Shown: positions 46,466 through 55,011 of the stretch, piece after piece
Layout: the number at the start of each line of letters is the position of its first letter
How positions within the stretch are numbered: the stretch's first letter is position 1
Origin: Christiangramia salexigens
GTDB lineage: Bacteria; Bacteroidota; Bacteroidia; Flavobacteriales; Flavobacteriaceae
Assembly (NCBI RefSeq): GCF_001889005.1
Contig: NZ_CP018153.1
Location: 716,501-780,500, forward strand
Reading direction: 5' to 3'
Length of the DNA: 64,000 nucleotides
The notes under the pieces: generated by a model
What the model saw: the letters and a program-made list of their open reading frames with translations, nothing else
Databases searched by the model: none
What the model was told of the DNA's origin: nothing
Position numbers and translations under genes: made by a program

Positions 46466-46496
46466 CAAATATAAGCCACTTTATAAATAAAACAAT
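46466..46496 (-). promoter_or_regulatory. tRNA-Arg promoter
   Basis: On the minus strand ATTG (46493-46496), a 19-base spacer and TATATTTG (46466-46473) match the Bacteroidetes promoter in 11 of 12 positions. A 14-base palindrome, TTTGCGGTTGCAAA in plus-strand reading (46456-46469), overlaps the minus-7 box and the expected start; the same palindrome precedes tRNA-Ser. Confidence 0.75.
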
Positions 46497-46591
46497 GATT
46501 TTTTTTTAAAAATGAGTATTTATTTAAAAAAGAAAAACTTCCGTTTTGGAAGCTTTTGAATATCAGTAATTAATGATTTAAAAAAAAATAA

Positions 46592-46846
46592 TTAATTTTC
46601 TCTAACTAAAGAAGTTTCCAGGTTTTTGGATATAATAACAAGCTGATTGAACAGGCTGGGGGAGTCATCTCCGTTAATAAAAACTTCAGTACATAAATTG
46701 TTGAAACGTCTAATAAGTTCCAAAGTCCTTAAGGAAAGTTGGAAAAATATACCAGACTCGTGAATATCATGTATAAGCTCCTTAACCGCCTCGATCTGAA
46801 TGATCTCTTCGTCGGTGGTTAGAATATAGTCTTGTTGCTTGAGCAT
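46592..46846 (-). CDS. Small hypothetical protein
   Basis: This 84-residue acidic protein is mostly helical by appearance (EEIIQIEAVKELIHDIHESG, LRTLELIRRFNNLC) with no signal or membrane segment. I do not recognise it. A full TAnnTTTG element lies 55-62 bases upstream of its ATG. A helical regulatory or adaptor protein is possible, but nothing in the sequence fixes a role. Confidence 0.5.
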   Translation of the reverse strand: MLKQQDYILTTDEEIIQIEAVKELIHDIHESGIFFQLSLRTLELIRRFNNLCTEVFINGDDSPSLFNQLVIISKNLETSLVREN

Positions 46847-46900
46847 AAAGTATTGTATTACAGTTTGTCAAGCAGGTTATAAAAAATAGATTGGGCGTTT

Positions 46901-46908
46901 CAAATATA
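46901..46908 (-). promoter_or_regulatory. Minus-7 element for the 84-aa ORF
   Basis: The minus strand reads TATATTTG (TAnnTTTG). Transcription would start near 46894, giving a leader of about 48 bases. The 46847-47038 gap otherwise shows no ORF. Confidence 0.45.
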
Positions 46909-47038
46909 GATGGTTTTCTATATTTAGAATTCATTAATCTGCTATAATCTTTAAAAGGGCTGGTTTTATCGTTAAAAGACCATTAAGCGGGTACATAAAT
47001 TTATCTTAATTTAGCCGTAAATTTTCGAGTACTCATTT

Positions 47039-47203
47039 ATGTCTGAATTCATGTTGAAAATAACTCCGGTTATAGAAGGAGATTATATTACAAAACAACT
47101 AATTACCTCAAGATCTTTTACCGGTTCCTATAATATTAAACTGGTTTTGAAAATAGAGGATACTATAATAGAAATTAATAAAGGAGTTACAGCCAAAGCA
47201 TGA
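47039..47203 (+). CDS. Small ORF coupled to a glycosyltransferase
   Basis: A 54-codon ORF (MSEFMLKITPVIEGDYITKQ ... IEDTIIEINKGVTAKA) ends in ATGA, where its stop overlaps the start of the GT2 gene by four bases. The same tight-overlap style joins the next four genes, which supports real translation. The product is small, beta-rich in appearance and soluble. I do not recognise a family. Confidence 0.5.
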   Translation: MSEFMLKITPVIEGDYITKQLITSRSFTGSYNIKLVLKIEDTIIEINKGVTAKA

Positions 47204-47916
47204 ATTACGAGTTCACTATAATCGTTCCTGTTTATAATGAACAGGATTGTCTTCCTCATCTTTTCGATGAATTAAAGGCTTACCTTGGCAAAGCTTCAGT
47301 TACAACTAAAGTCTTATTTGTGGATGATGGATCTTCAGATAGGAGTCCACAGCTTATTAAGGAGTTTTGTTTAAAAACAGATCACTTTAATTATTTACTT
47401 TTTGAAAGAAATTTCGGAAAAGGTGCAGCGCTTAAAGCTGCATTTGATCATATAGACACTCCTTTGTTGGGTTATCTGGATGCCGATTTACAGACCTATC
47501 CGATAGACTTTGAAAAGCTTTTGCCGTTTGCAGGTAAATTTGATCTTGTAACTGGCTGGAGAAAACAAAGAAAAGATACTCCGGTTAAACGAATTTCCTC
47601 ATTAATAGGTAATGGTGTAAGGAACTTTTTCACCAAAGACCATATGCATGATACCGGGTGCCCATTAAAGATCATAAAAACCAATTACGCTCAAAATATT
47701 CCAATGTTTAAGGGCTTACAGCGATTTTTGCCGGCTATGGTACTCTTACAGGATGGTAAGATCAAGGAAGTTGAAATTCCACATTATCCTCGTTTAGCTG
47801 GTGAATCCAAATATAATTTCAGGAATCGCTTTATGGGACCTCTTCTGGATTGCTTTGCCTATGTTTGGATGAAAAAGTCTTATATAAGCTATAAAGTTTC
47901 GGAAAAAAATGAATAG
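47200..47916 (+). CDS. GT2 glycosyltransferase, DPM1-like
   Basis: This 238-residue enzyme has the GT-A fold signatures of polyprenyl-phosphate sugar transferases: VPVYNEQDCLP at the N-terminus, FVDDGSSDRSP, FGKGAALKAAFDH and the metal-binding LDADLQTYP. No C-terminal membrane helices are present. It likely loads a sugar onto undecaprenyl phosphate, giving the donor for the ArnT/PMT-like GT39 enzyme encoded two genes downstream. It overlaps the LAB_N gene by 8 bases. Confidence 0.85.
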   Translation: MNYEFTIIVPVYNEQDCLPHLFDELKAYLGKASVTTKVLFVDDGSSDRSPQLIKEFCLKTDHFNYLLFERNFGKGAALKAAFDHIDTPLLGYLDADLQTYPIDFEKLLPFAGKFDLVTGWRKQRKDTPVKRISSLIGNGVRNFFTKDHMHDTGCPLKIIKTNYAQNIPMFKGLQRFLPAMVLLQDGKIKEVEIPHYPRLAGESKYNFRNRFMGPLLDCFAYVWMKKSYISYKVSEKNE

Positions 47917-48535
47917 CTGGTTGGTCTACGGACTTGGATTTCTGGCGCAGATCATGTTTTCGGGAAGGATGATCCTCCAATGGTTTCTTTCAGAAAAAAG
48001 TAAAAAAGTAATTACACCCGTAATTTTCTGGCAATTAAGTTTAATAGCCTCTTTTCTCTTATTTGTTTATGGATATTTAAGAGATGATTTTGCTATTATG
48101 TTGGGACAGGCCTTGACCTACTTTATATATATTAGAAACCTGCAGTTACAAGGGCAGTGGTTAAAACTGCATAAATTTCTCCGTATTTTTCTATGGATTT
48201 TTCCGCTGCTGATCGTTTTATATGGCTTTAATAATAATGAATACAATGCTCAAAAACTTTTCAGAAATGAAGCTATTCCATTCTGGCTATTGCTACTCGG
48301 TTCTGTAGCTCAGATCATTTTCACCTTGAGGTTTGTATTCCAATGGGTCTATTCTGAACGGAGGAAAATATCTTCTTTACCTTTAGGTTTTTGGCTATTA
48401 AGCTTATTAGGCTCCGGTCTAATTCTTATTTATGCAATAATTAGAAAAGACCCCGTATTACTTGCAGGTCATGGATTTGGGGTGATTATGTATATTCGAA
48501 ATATTTTTATTCATAAAAATGAAATTAAGGGATAA
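47909..48535 (+). CDS. LAB_N-domain membrane protein
   Basis: This 208-residue protein has about six helices arranged as two similar halves: QIMFSGRMILQWFLSEKSKK near the start and IIFTLRFVFQWVYSERRK in the second half. Both match the lipid-A-disaccharide-synthase N-terminal domain family, here without the LpxB catalytic part. Such proteins occur in aminosugar-modification operons next to GT2 and GT39 genes, as here, and may flip or bind lipid-linked sugars. It overlaps the GT39 gene by 17 bases. Confidence 0.8.
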   Translation: MNSWLVYGLGFLAQIMFSGRMILQWFLSEKSKKVITPVIFWQLSLIASFLLFVYGYLRDDFAIMLGQALTYFIYIRNLQLQGQWLKLHKFLRIFLWIFPLLIVLYGFNNNEYNAQKLFRNEAIPFWLLLLGSVAQIIFTLRFVFQWVYSERRKISSLPLGFWLLSLLGSGLILIYAIIRKDPVLLAGHGFGVIMYIRNIFIHKNEIKG

Positions 48536-50147
48536 TTATTTACTGTTATTGATATTTATATGTCTAGCGATATTTTTCGTTAACCTCCCGGCTTTACCTG
48601 TGAATATTATGGAGGCCCGTAATTTTGTTACGGCCAGAGAAATGATCAATCTTGATCATTGGATATTTACAAGCCTTAATAATGAACCCAGATATGAGAA
48701 GCCACCATTACCAACTTGGTTAACAGCCATTTCTATGTTGATATTTGGAATGAAGAGTCTTTTTGCTCTTCGTCTTCCGGCAGCGATTATGGGTAGTCTT
48801 ACAGTCATCTTTATTTATAAGATCGGATTGGATCTAACCAAAAACAGAAAGTATTCATTTATAGCTGGTTTAATTGCCTCAACATCCTTTTACATATTAT
48901 ATTCTGGAAGAGATGGTCAATGGGATATACACACTCACGCCTATATGGTCATGGCTATCTACGGAATATTGAAGATTTTTAGAGGAGAAAGATCACGTTA
49001 TCTCTATGCCTTAATTTCAGGTGTCTTGATGGGTTTCTCATTCCTTAGTAAAGGACCTGTTTCCATGTATGCTCTGCTTTTGCCATTTTTAATAGCTTAT
49101 GCTGTGGTATTTCGATTTAATTCAAATAAGAGTCTCTGGAAGCCTATAACGATCATGGTGTTTTCAGCAATTTTGGTTTCAGCATCCTGGAGTTTGTATG
49201 TCTATTTATTCGATACTAATGCTGTATCCAGGATCACAGAAAAAGAGACCGGGCGCTGGCTGGATTATAATGTGAGACCTTTTTATTATTACTGGAGCTT
49301 TGTTATTCAGAGTGGCCTATGGACGATACCGTCCTTTGTTGCCCTTTTATATCCATATTTGAAGGATAAAGTGTTCAATAAGAAAGGCTATCAGTTCACC
49401 TTATTATGGACATTAGCTTCTGTTATATTGTTATCGTTGATCCCCGAAAAAAAGTCGAGGTACCTTTTGCCTGTTTTGATTCCTATGGCACTAAATACCG
49501 GTTTTTACATTGAATATCTGTTTCGGCGATTTGACTTTATGCAGAGGAAAGAGAAATGGGTTGTACATTTTAATTTTGGCTTAATCGCATTGATAGGAAT
49601 ATTATTTCCAGTTGGTGGACTAATCTATTTCAATGGCCAATTTGGAGAAACGTTACCCTGGTTCATACTAACCTCTATATGTTTATTTTGTATAGGGGTA
49701 TTAATGATTTTTTACTTAAATAAGCTGCGTTTTAAAGCTGTTTTTTACCTTAGCATTTGGTTTATTATAAGTATCATATTCTTCGGATTTCCGATGGCTA
49801 ATAAAGTTGAAGTGAATCCAAATTTCACCTCAGTTAAGAAGGTAGATGAATATCGGAATAATGAAACTATCGCCTTGTATGAGTTTAGTAGTTTCACTCC
49901 CGAAATCATCTGGGAATATGGTAAACCAATAAAGCGATTATGGACAGGTAAAACTTATGAAATTCCCAAGGAAGATAAATTCCTTTTGTTGTCTACAGTG
50001 CAACAATCCAAAAAACTGGATTCTGTTTTTGCTGATTATTCAATTGAAAAGATTGAAGAAATAGATATGAACCCGGTAGGAAATAAGCATAAGGAACGAC
50101 TGTACAGAGATTTATATTTGTTATCTAAAGAAAATAAGAATGATTAA
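48519..50147 (+). CDS. GT39/ArnT-like glycosyltransferase
   Basis: This 542-residue integral membrane protein resembles ArnT and protein mannosyltransferases: an N-terminal helix, then a first loop with acidic residue and basic text (MEARNFVTAREM ... EPRYEKPPLPTWL), helix-rich middle and a soluble C-terminal part. It should transfer a sugar from a polyprenyl phosphate carrier to lipid A or another surface lipid on the periplasmic side. It works with the GT2 and LAB_N products of the operon and overlaps manA by 8 bases. Confidence 0.85.
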   Translation: MKLRDNYLLLLIFICLAIFFVNLPALPVNIMEARNFVTAREMINLDHWIFTSLNNEPRYEKPPLPTWLTAISMLIFGMKSLFALRLPAAIMGSLTVIFIYKIGLDLTKNRKYSFIAGLIASTSFYILYSGRDGQWDIHTHAYMVMAIYGILKIFRGERSRYLYALISGVLMGFSFLSKGPVSMYALLLPFLIAYAVVFRFNSNKSLWKPITIMVFSAILVSASWSLYVYLFDTNAVSRITEKETGRWLDYNVRPFYYYWSFVIQSGLWTIPSFVALLYPYLKDKVFNKKGYQFTLLWTLASVILLSLIPEKKSRYLLPVLIPMALNTGFYIEYLFRRFDFMQRKEKWVVHFNFGLIALIGILFPVGGLIYFNGQFGETLPWFILTSICLFCIGVLMIFYLNKLRFKAVFYLSIWFIISIIFFGFPMANKVEVNPNFTSVKKVDEYRNNETIALYEFSSFTPEIIWEYGKPIKRLWTGKTYEIPKEDKFLLLSTVQQSKKLDSVFADYSIEKIEEIDMNPVGNKHKERLYRDLYLLSKENKND

Positions 50148-51111
50148 TTACCCAATAAAATTCAATCCAATACTTCAGGATAAGATCTGGGGTGGCAGTA
50201 AACTAAGAGATATACTTAATAAAGATACCAAAAGAGATAAGGTTGGCGAAAGCTGGGAGATCTCAGGGGTAGAAGGAAATATTTCGGTTGTGAGTAATGG
50301 GACTGAAAAGGGTAAAGACCTTAAGGAACTTATTAAGCTGCATAAGGCAGATTTATTAGGGGAATCTATCTATAAAAGATTTGGTGATGATTTTCCATTA
50401 CTTATCAAATTTATAGATGCAAAAACCGACCTTTCAGTACAACTACATCCAAATGATGAATTAGCCAGGGAGAGGCACAATTCCTTTGGAAAAACCGAAA
50501 TGTGGTATGTGCTGCAGGCCGATAAAGGCTCAAAACTAAATATTGGATTCAAGAAGGATCTGGATAAACGGGAATATTTAGATCATCTGGAAAATGGTAA
50601 GATCACCGATTTGCTTCATTTTGAAGAAGTGCAAAAGGGAGATTCCGTATTTATTAATACGGGTAAAGTACATGCGATTGGTGGCGGTGTTCTCTTGGCC
50701 GAAATTCAGCAAACTTCAGATATCACATATAGAATTTACGACTGGGATCGTGTAGATGACGAAGGTAAGGGGAGAGAACTACATACAGCCTTAGCCCTGG
50801 ACGCCATAGATTTCGAAAAAAAGGACGACTATAAATTGGAATATAATAAGGTTAAGAACACCTCCTCTGAAGTAGCATCCTGCGAATATTTTACTACGAA
50901 TTATTTACCAGTAGAAGGCACGCTTTCCAAAGATTATTCTAATTTGGATTCTTTTATTATCTATATGTGTGTAGATGGCAAAACTACAATTAGCATCGGT
51001 AGTAATACTGAAAGCCTCAAGAAAGGTGAAAGCATACTTATTCCTGCATCTTCAAAGACTGTAGAAATAACGGGTGAAAACGCAGAATTATTAGAGGTCT
51101 ATATTAAATAG
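50140..51111 (+). CDS. manA: Mannose-6-phosphate isomerase, class I
   Basis: This 323-residue zinc enzyme interconverts fructose-6-P and mannose-6-P. Metal ligands are in VQLHPNDELA, KTEMWYVL and GKVHAIGGGVLL; TSDITYRIYDWDR is a family signature. It is the last gene of the glycolipid operon, suggesting that mannose or a derivative is the transferred sugar; that is an inference. Confidence 0.92.
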   Translation: MINYPIKFNPILQDKIWGGSKLRDILNKDTKRDKVGESWEISGVEGNISVVSNGTEKGKDLKELIKLHKADLLGESIYKRFGDDFPLLIKFIDAKTDLSVQLHPNDELARERHNSFGKTEMWYVLQADKGSKLNIGFKKDLDKREYLDHLENGKITDLLHFEEVQKGDSVFINTGKVHAIGGGVLLAEIQQTSDITYRIYDWDRVDDEGKGRELHTALALDAIDFEKKDDYKLEYNKVKNTSSEVASCEYFTTNYLPVEGTLSKDYSNLDSFIIYMCVDGKTTISIGSNTESLKKGESILIPASSKTVEITGENAELLEVYIK

Positions 51112-51120
51112 ACCTCTAAT
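51089..51120. terminator. Hairpin between convergent manA and aldo/keto reductase genes
   Basis: ATTAGAGGTCTA pairs perfectly with TAGACCTCTAAT over 12 bp. The stem contains the manA stop codon. No T-run follows on either strand, so its strength as a terminator is uncertain. Confidence 0.5.
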
Positions 51121-51125
51121 AATAA

Positions 51126-52115
51126 TTATAATATAGAATCGATCTTTGTTAATTCCTCTTTGCTAAAGGAGATATTCTGGATCGCTGCTATATTATCTTT
51201 TAACTGTGATATCTTACTTACTCCTACCAATACAGAAGTAACCCGATTATCTTTCAGAAGCCACGCTACTGCCATTTGTGCCAGCGTTTGACCTCTTTTC
51301 TCTGCAATTTCATTTAATTGCTGAATCTGTTGAAGAACTTCGGGTGTTATCTGCTCTTTATTTAAATAACTTCCTACTGTAGCAGCACGCGAATCTTCCG
51401 GAATTCCTCCTAAATATTTAGAAGTTAAAATTCCTTGTTCCAAAGGCGAAAATACGATACTTCCTAGACCTATTTGTTCAAGAGTATCAAGTAATCCGTC
51501 TTCAACCCACCTGTCCATCATATTATATCGCGGTTGATGAATTAGAAACGGAGTACCCTGTTCCTTAAGTATTTTAGCGGCTTTTGCCGTATCTTCAGCA
51601 TTATATTGCGAAATCCCTACATATAAAGCTTTACCTTGCCTAACGATTTGATCCAGCGCCCCCATGGTTTCTTCGAGTGGTGTTTCGGGATCTGGCCTGT
51701 GGTGATAAAAGATGTCTACATATTCCAGACCCATTTTCTTAAGGGATTGATCCAGACTGGCGATTAGGTATTTTCTAGATCCAAAATTTCCGTAGGGTCC
51801 GGGCCACATATCCCAACCTGCTTTGGTTGATATTATCAATTCATCTCGATAATCTTTAAAGTCTTCGGCAAATATTTTTCCGAAATTTTCTTCAGCAGAA
51901 CCATAGGGAGGGCCGTAATTATTGGCGAGATCAAAATGTGTAATTCCATTATCAAATGCAGTTCTTAATATATTTCTGGCATTATCAAAATCGTCATTGT
52001 GGCCAAAGTTGTGCCAGAGGCCAAGAGAGATCATAGGCAATTTAATTCCGCTCTTACCGCATCTGCGATATTTCATTTTTTCGTAACGGTTTTCTGAAGC
52101 CTTATATTTATTCAT
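51126..52115 (-). CDS. Aldo/keto reductase (YghZ-like)
   Basis: This 329-residue enzyme is an NADPH-dependent aldehyde reductase with a TIM barrel. It has HFDLANNYGPPYGSAEENFG (catalytic Asp and Tyr), STKAGWDMWPGPYG and DIFYHHRPDPETP (catalytic His). SPLEQGILTSKYLGG and the C-terminal SVLVGVSK bind cofactor. The text is closest to the L-glyceraldehyde-3-phosphate reductase group. It appears to be a single gene. Confidence 0.9.
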   Translation of the reverse strand: MNKYKASENRYEKMKYRRCGKSGIKLPMISLGLWHNFGHNDDFDNARNILRTAFDNGITHFDLANNYGPPYGSAEENFGKIFAEDFKDYRDELIISTKAGWDMWPGPYGNFGSRKYLIASLDQSLKKMGLEYVDIFYHHRPDPETPLEETMGALDQIVRQGKALYVGISQYNAEDTAKAAKILKEQGTPFLIHQPRYNMMDRWVEDGLLDTLEQIGLGSIVFSPLEQGILTSKYLGGIPEDSRAATVGSYLNKEQITPEVLQQIQQLNEIAEKRGQTLAQMAVAWLLKDNRVTSVLVGVSKISQLKDNIAAIQNISFSKEELTKIDSIL

Positions 52116-52252
52116 ATGCCTTGAGTGCTGATTTATAATTTTGAAGCAATTTAAATAAATCGGCTCAAGGCTGCAATCTCTGGGTTGTTATAAAGAGGTA
52201 AATTTTAATACTTATAAGAAACAGGATTAATAAAGGTTAGATAGCATATAGG

Positions 52253-52284
52253 CAAAAATAAAGGACCTTCATATGAAGGTCCCG
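52253..52284 (-). terminator. Terminator of the 144-aa hypothetical gene
   Basis: On the minus strand GGACCTTCAT and ATGAAGGTCC form a 10-bp stem followed by TTTATTTTT. Confidence 0.75.
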
Positions 52285-52340
52285 GTTAATCTTTTTAAGG
52301 ATAAGTCTAAATGCTATTTTTGTAGAGATATATCGATCCC

Positions 52341-52775
52341 CTAGGCTATTCTTCTTTGTTTATGAAACTTCATGGCGTCACATACTGTTCGAAGTATTCC
52401 TGTTTTCATCAATTTAAAATCTCCTAAAAGTTCATTAAGTTTTATCAATAATTTACGGTGCTCATGTTTATAAGCCCAGGTAGAATCGAAAGATTCGGTG
52501 CTGTTAAACATGATTCGCAATTTATTGCGATGGTTATTGATCTTGATCAATAACCCGGAAGCTTCCTGGTGAATTGTCTTAATTTTGGCAATCAAGCCAT
52601 AGGCTTTCTTCGTTAAATGAGATTCATTAAAGAAAAATACCTTGTCTTTTAACATGGTTTCTAAACAGGTACATTCATCTAAAACGAACTCCATTTTTGA
52701 ATTCCAAAGGGTGGAATACAGATGCATTTCTTCCACACTTTGCCATTTGAATCTTTGATGAGTTCGGGTTTTCAC
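52341..52775 (-). CDS. Hypothetical protein
   Basis: This 144-residue protein is Lys/His/Leu-rich and predicted helical, with two Cys near the start (DECTCLETML) and a basic end (MKFHKQRRIA). It shows no membrane segment or signal. I do not recognise a family. It sits alone with its own terminator. The 52776-52989 gap holds an 8+8-bp A/T palindrome at 52812-52829 and no ORF. Confidence 0.5.
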   Translation of the reverse strand: MKTRTHQRFKWQSVEEMHLYSTLWNSKMEFVLDECTCLETMLKDKVFFFNESHLTKKAYGLIAKIKTIHQEASGLLIKINNHRNKLRIMFNSTESFDSTWAYKHEHRKLLIKLNELLGDFKLMKTGILRTVCDAMKFHKQRRIA

Positions 52776-52962
52776 GGCGTTTAAATTTAAAAATTGGAGG
52801 GGGAGTTAACTACATATATAAATATATGTTGGAGATCACTACTAAATTAATTCCAATTATCAACAAATACTAATTTATTCTTAAAAAAATAAGACTCAAG
52901 AGTGTTAAAAATCAGCATGTTATCTTGTGGTAGCCGTAAATAAAGGAGTTTGGTGAAATTTC

Positions 52963-52980
52963 AGATTTCTGCGGAAATCT
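52963..52980. repeat. Inverted repeat downstream of the kinase gene
   Basis: AGATTTC and GAAATCT form a 7-bp stem around TGCG, ten bases beyond the kinase stop. It may be a weak terminator. Confidence 0.4.
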
Positions 52981-52989
52981 CCCCTTTTT

Positions 52990-55011
52990 CTAAAAATTTT
53001 TTAAAAGACTCTCGGCATCTGTTGCCCGCAATCCCCTTATTATCGTTTGAAATTCTTTTTTGATTTCATCTGATTTGGTTTGGAGCTCACATGAGGTGAA
53101 TTCTCCTGATTTAACAGATTCTCGGAAATCACTAAGTGAAGAATTTAATCGGTTTGCCTGAATATAGTAAACAGACATTGTGATCTTGTGAATTAATTCA
53201 CCTGTTTTTTCATGACTCCTTTCCAAACAAGCTATCTCGAAATCTTTTAAATAATCTTCAAAGGAAATAGAAGTGTTATGGATGAACTTCTCTAAAAATT
53301 CAGATCTGTTATTCGCCATTTTTACTAGGCGCTCAAGATTAAAAGATGGTTCTCTCTTTAAATTTTCACTGCTGTCATTTTTCTGCTTTTTAGTCTCATG
53401 AGTTTTTATTTCCAGGTTTTCTTTAAATTTAGGTTTCGGATTGTCATAGGACTTAAGATAATGAGTCAAAACTTTGAAGAGGTCTTCTGGACCAAAAGGT
53501 TTACTTATATAATCATCAATACCGGAATGACTGAGTTTTTCCTGAATATGCTCCTTGCTGGTTGCAGAAAGTGCTAGAATGATTGGTTGCTTGTTTAAAT
53601 GCAAACTACGTATACTGGATGCAGCTTCAAATCCATTCATAACAGGCATATGAATATCCATAAGAATTATATCGTATTCATTTTCTTTTACTGCATTTAT
53701 TGCTTTCTGCCCATTATCTGCAGTATCATAGTTTAATTTCCATTCTTTTAAATATTCGGAAATAACAAAGACATTTATTGGATTATCTTCAACGACTAAT
53801 ACGCGTGCTGCATCAAAAAGTTTATCCTCGACCTCTTCGAAAAGTTTACTGGCTGTGGGGTTATATTCGTTGTAGATATCGTATTCTATTTCAAATGAAA
53901 ATTCAGAACCTTTACCGGGCTCACTATTCACTTCCATGGAAGAGTCATGTAATTTGAGAAGCTTTTGACAAATCGTTAAGCCAAGTCCGGTTCCACCATA
54001 TTCCAAACTAATATCATAACTGGCCTGAGAAAATTCCTGAAAGATCCTGGGAATTTTTTCTTCTGGTATCCCTATGCCCGTATCTCTAACTTTAAATTCC
54101 AGAAGGGCATTAGTATCCATTTTTTCCTTTAAAAGAATTTCGAGAGAAATGAAGCCTTTAGAAGTAAATTTTATTGCATTCCCTATCAAATTAATGAGGA
54201 TTTGATTCAATTTGATTGGATCACCAGAGATGAATTCCGGAATCTCATCATCAATATGGGAACGTAACTCGACACCTTTTTCCCTACACTTAACTTCAAA
54301 AGTATGCATGAGAGCATCTGTAAGAGTTCGCAGAGAAAAAGATTTTTTTTCTAAACTAACCTCCTTTGATTCAATTTTGCTCAAGTCAAGTAAATTGTTG
54401 ATCAACCCCAGAAGATTTTCGGAAGATAATTTTAATATGTCAGAGTATTCACGCTGCTGTTCATTAAGAGGTGTTTTAGCGATAAGATTTGCAATACCAT
54501 GAATAGCGTTTAGAGGAGTTCTTATTTCATGGCTCATCGTAGCCAAAAATTCAGCTTTAGCCTTTGAGGCACTTTCTGCTTTAAGCTTGGCGTTGAGTAA
54601 TTCCTTCTCGTACTTTTTCCTGTCAGTTATATCAAAAATTGTTGCCCTGTAGCGGTTAGATTCCGTTGAAGAACCTTTGATCTCTTTGACGTTGATTAGA
54701 GTAGGGATGGAGGTTTTGTCTTTTTTTACCACATCAAAGTTGATCTCATTCACAAAACCCTGAATTCGGATTAATGGAAAGAAATGCGTTTCAAAGAATA
54801 TTTTCCCACCTATTTTAAAAAGATCCTGAAACTTCTTCTTTTCTACCAGTTCCTCTTTTTGGTATCCTAACCAGTCGAGTAAAGTTTTATTAAGGTTATA
54901 TATGGTCCCATTGGAAGAAAAGGAAACATAGCCGCAAGGGGCTTCTTCATAAAGTTCTTCCGCCGACTCATAGGAATAATTCATATATTTTGAATGGGAA
55001 TTTTGACTCAT
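52990..55011 (-). CDS. PAS hybrid histidine kinase with receiver and HPt domains
   Basis: This 673-residue signalling protein has no membrane helix. Its order is PAS (about residues 16-130), coiled coil, HisKA with His161 in TMSHEIRTPLN, HATPase_c (NLIGNAIKF, VRDTGIGIPEE, GGTGLGLTI), receiver (VLVVEDNP, LMDIHMPVMNG with Asp near 452), and a C-terminal HPt-like domain with His near 606 in LIHKITMS. The full phosphorelay is in one chain, so the output partner is elsewhere. Its ATG shares one base with the stop of the RsbQ-like hydrolase gene, which suggests a working pair. Confidence 0.9.
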   Translation of the reverse strand: MSQNSHSKYMNYSYESAEELYEEAPCGYVSFSSNGTIYNLNKTLLDWLGYQKEELVEKKKFQDLFKIGGKIFFETHFFPLIRIQGFVNEINFDVVKKDKTSIPTLINVKEIKGSSTESNRYRATIFDITDRKKYEKELLNAKLKAESASKAKAEFLATMSHEIRTPLNAIHGIANLIAKTPLNEQQREYSDILKLSSENLLGLINNLLDLSKIESKEVSLEKKSFSLRTLTDALMHTFEVKCREKGVELRSHIDDEIPEFISGDPIKLNQILINLIGNAIKFTSKGFISLEILLKEKMDTNALLEFKVRDTGIGIPEEKIPRIFQEFSQASYDISLEYGGTGLGLTICQKLLKLHDSSMEVNSEPGKGSEFSFEIEYDIYNEYNPTASKLFEEVEDKLFDAARVLVVEDNPINVFVISEYLKEWKLNYDTADNGQKAINAVKENEYDIILMDIHMPVMNGFEAASSIRSLHLNKQPIILALSATSKEHIQEKLSHSGIDDYISKPFGPEDLFKVLTHYLKSYDNPKPKFKENLEIKTHETKKQKNDSSENLKREPSFNLERLVKMANNRSEFLEKFIHNTSISFEDYLKDFEIACLERSHEKTGELIHKITMSVYYIQANRLNSSLSDFRESVKSGEFTSCELQTKSDEIKKEFQTIIRGLRATDAESLLKNF

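Noticed and set aside
52812..52829. ACATATAT-AA-ATATATGT palindrome as an operator
   Set aside because: It is a pure A/T repeat in AT-rich DNA and occurs only once here, so chance is a sufficient explanation.
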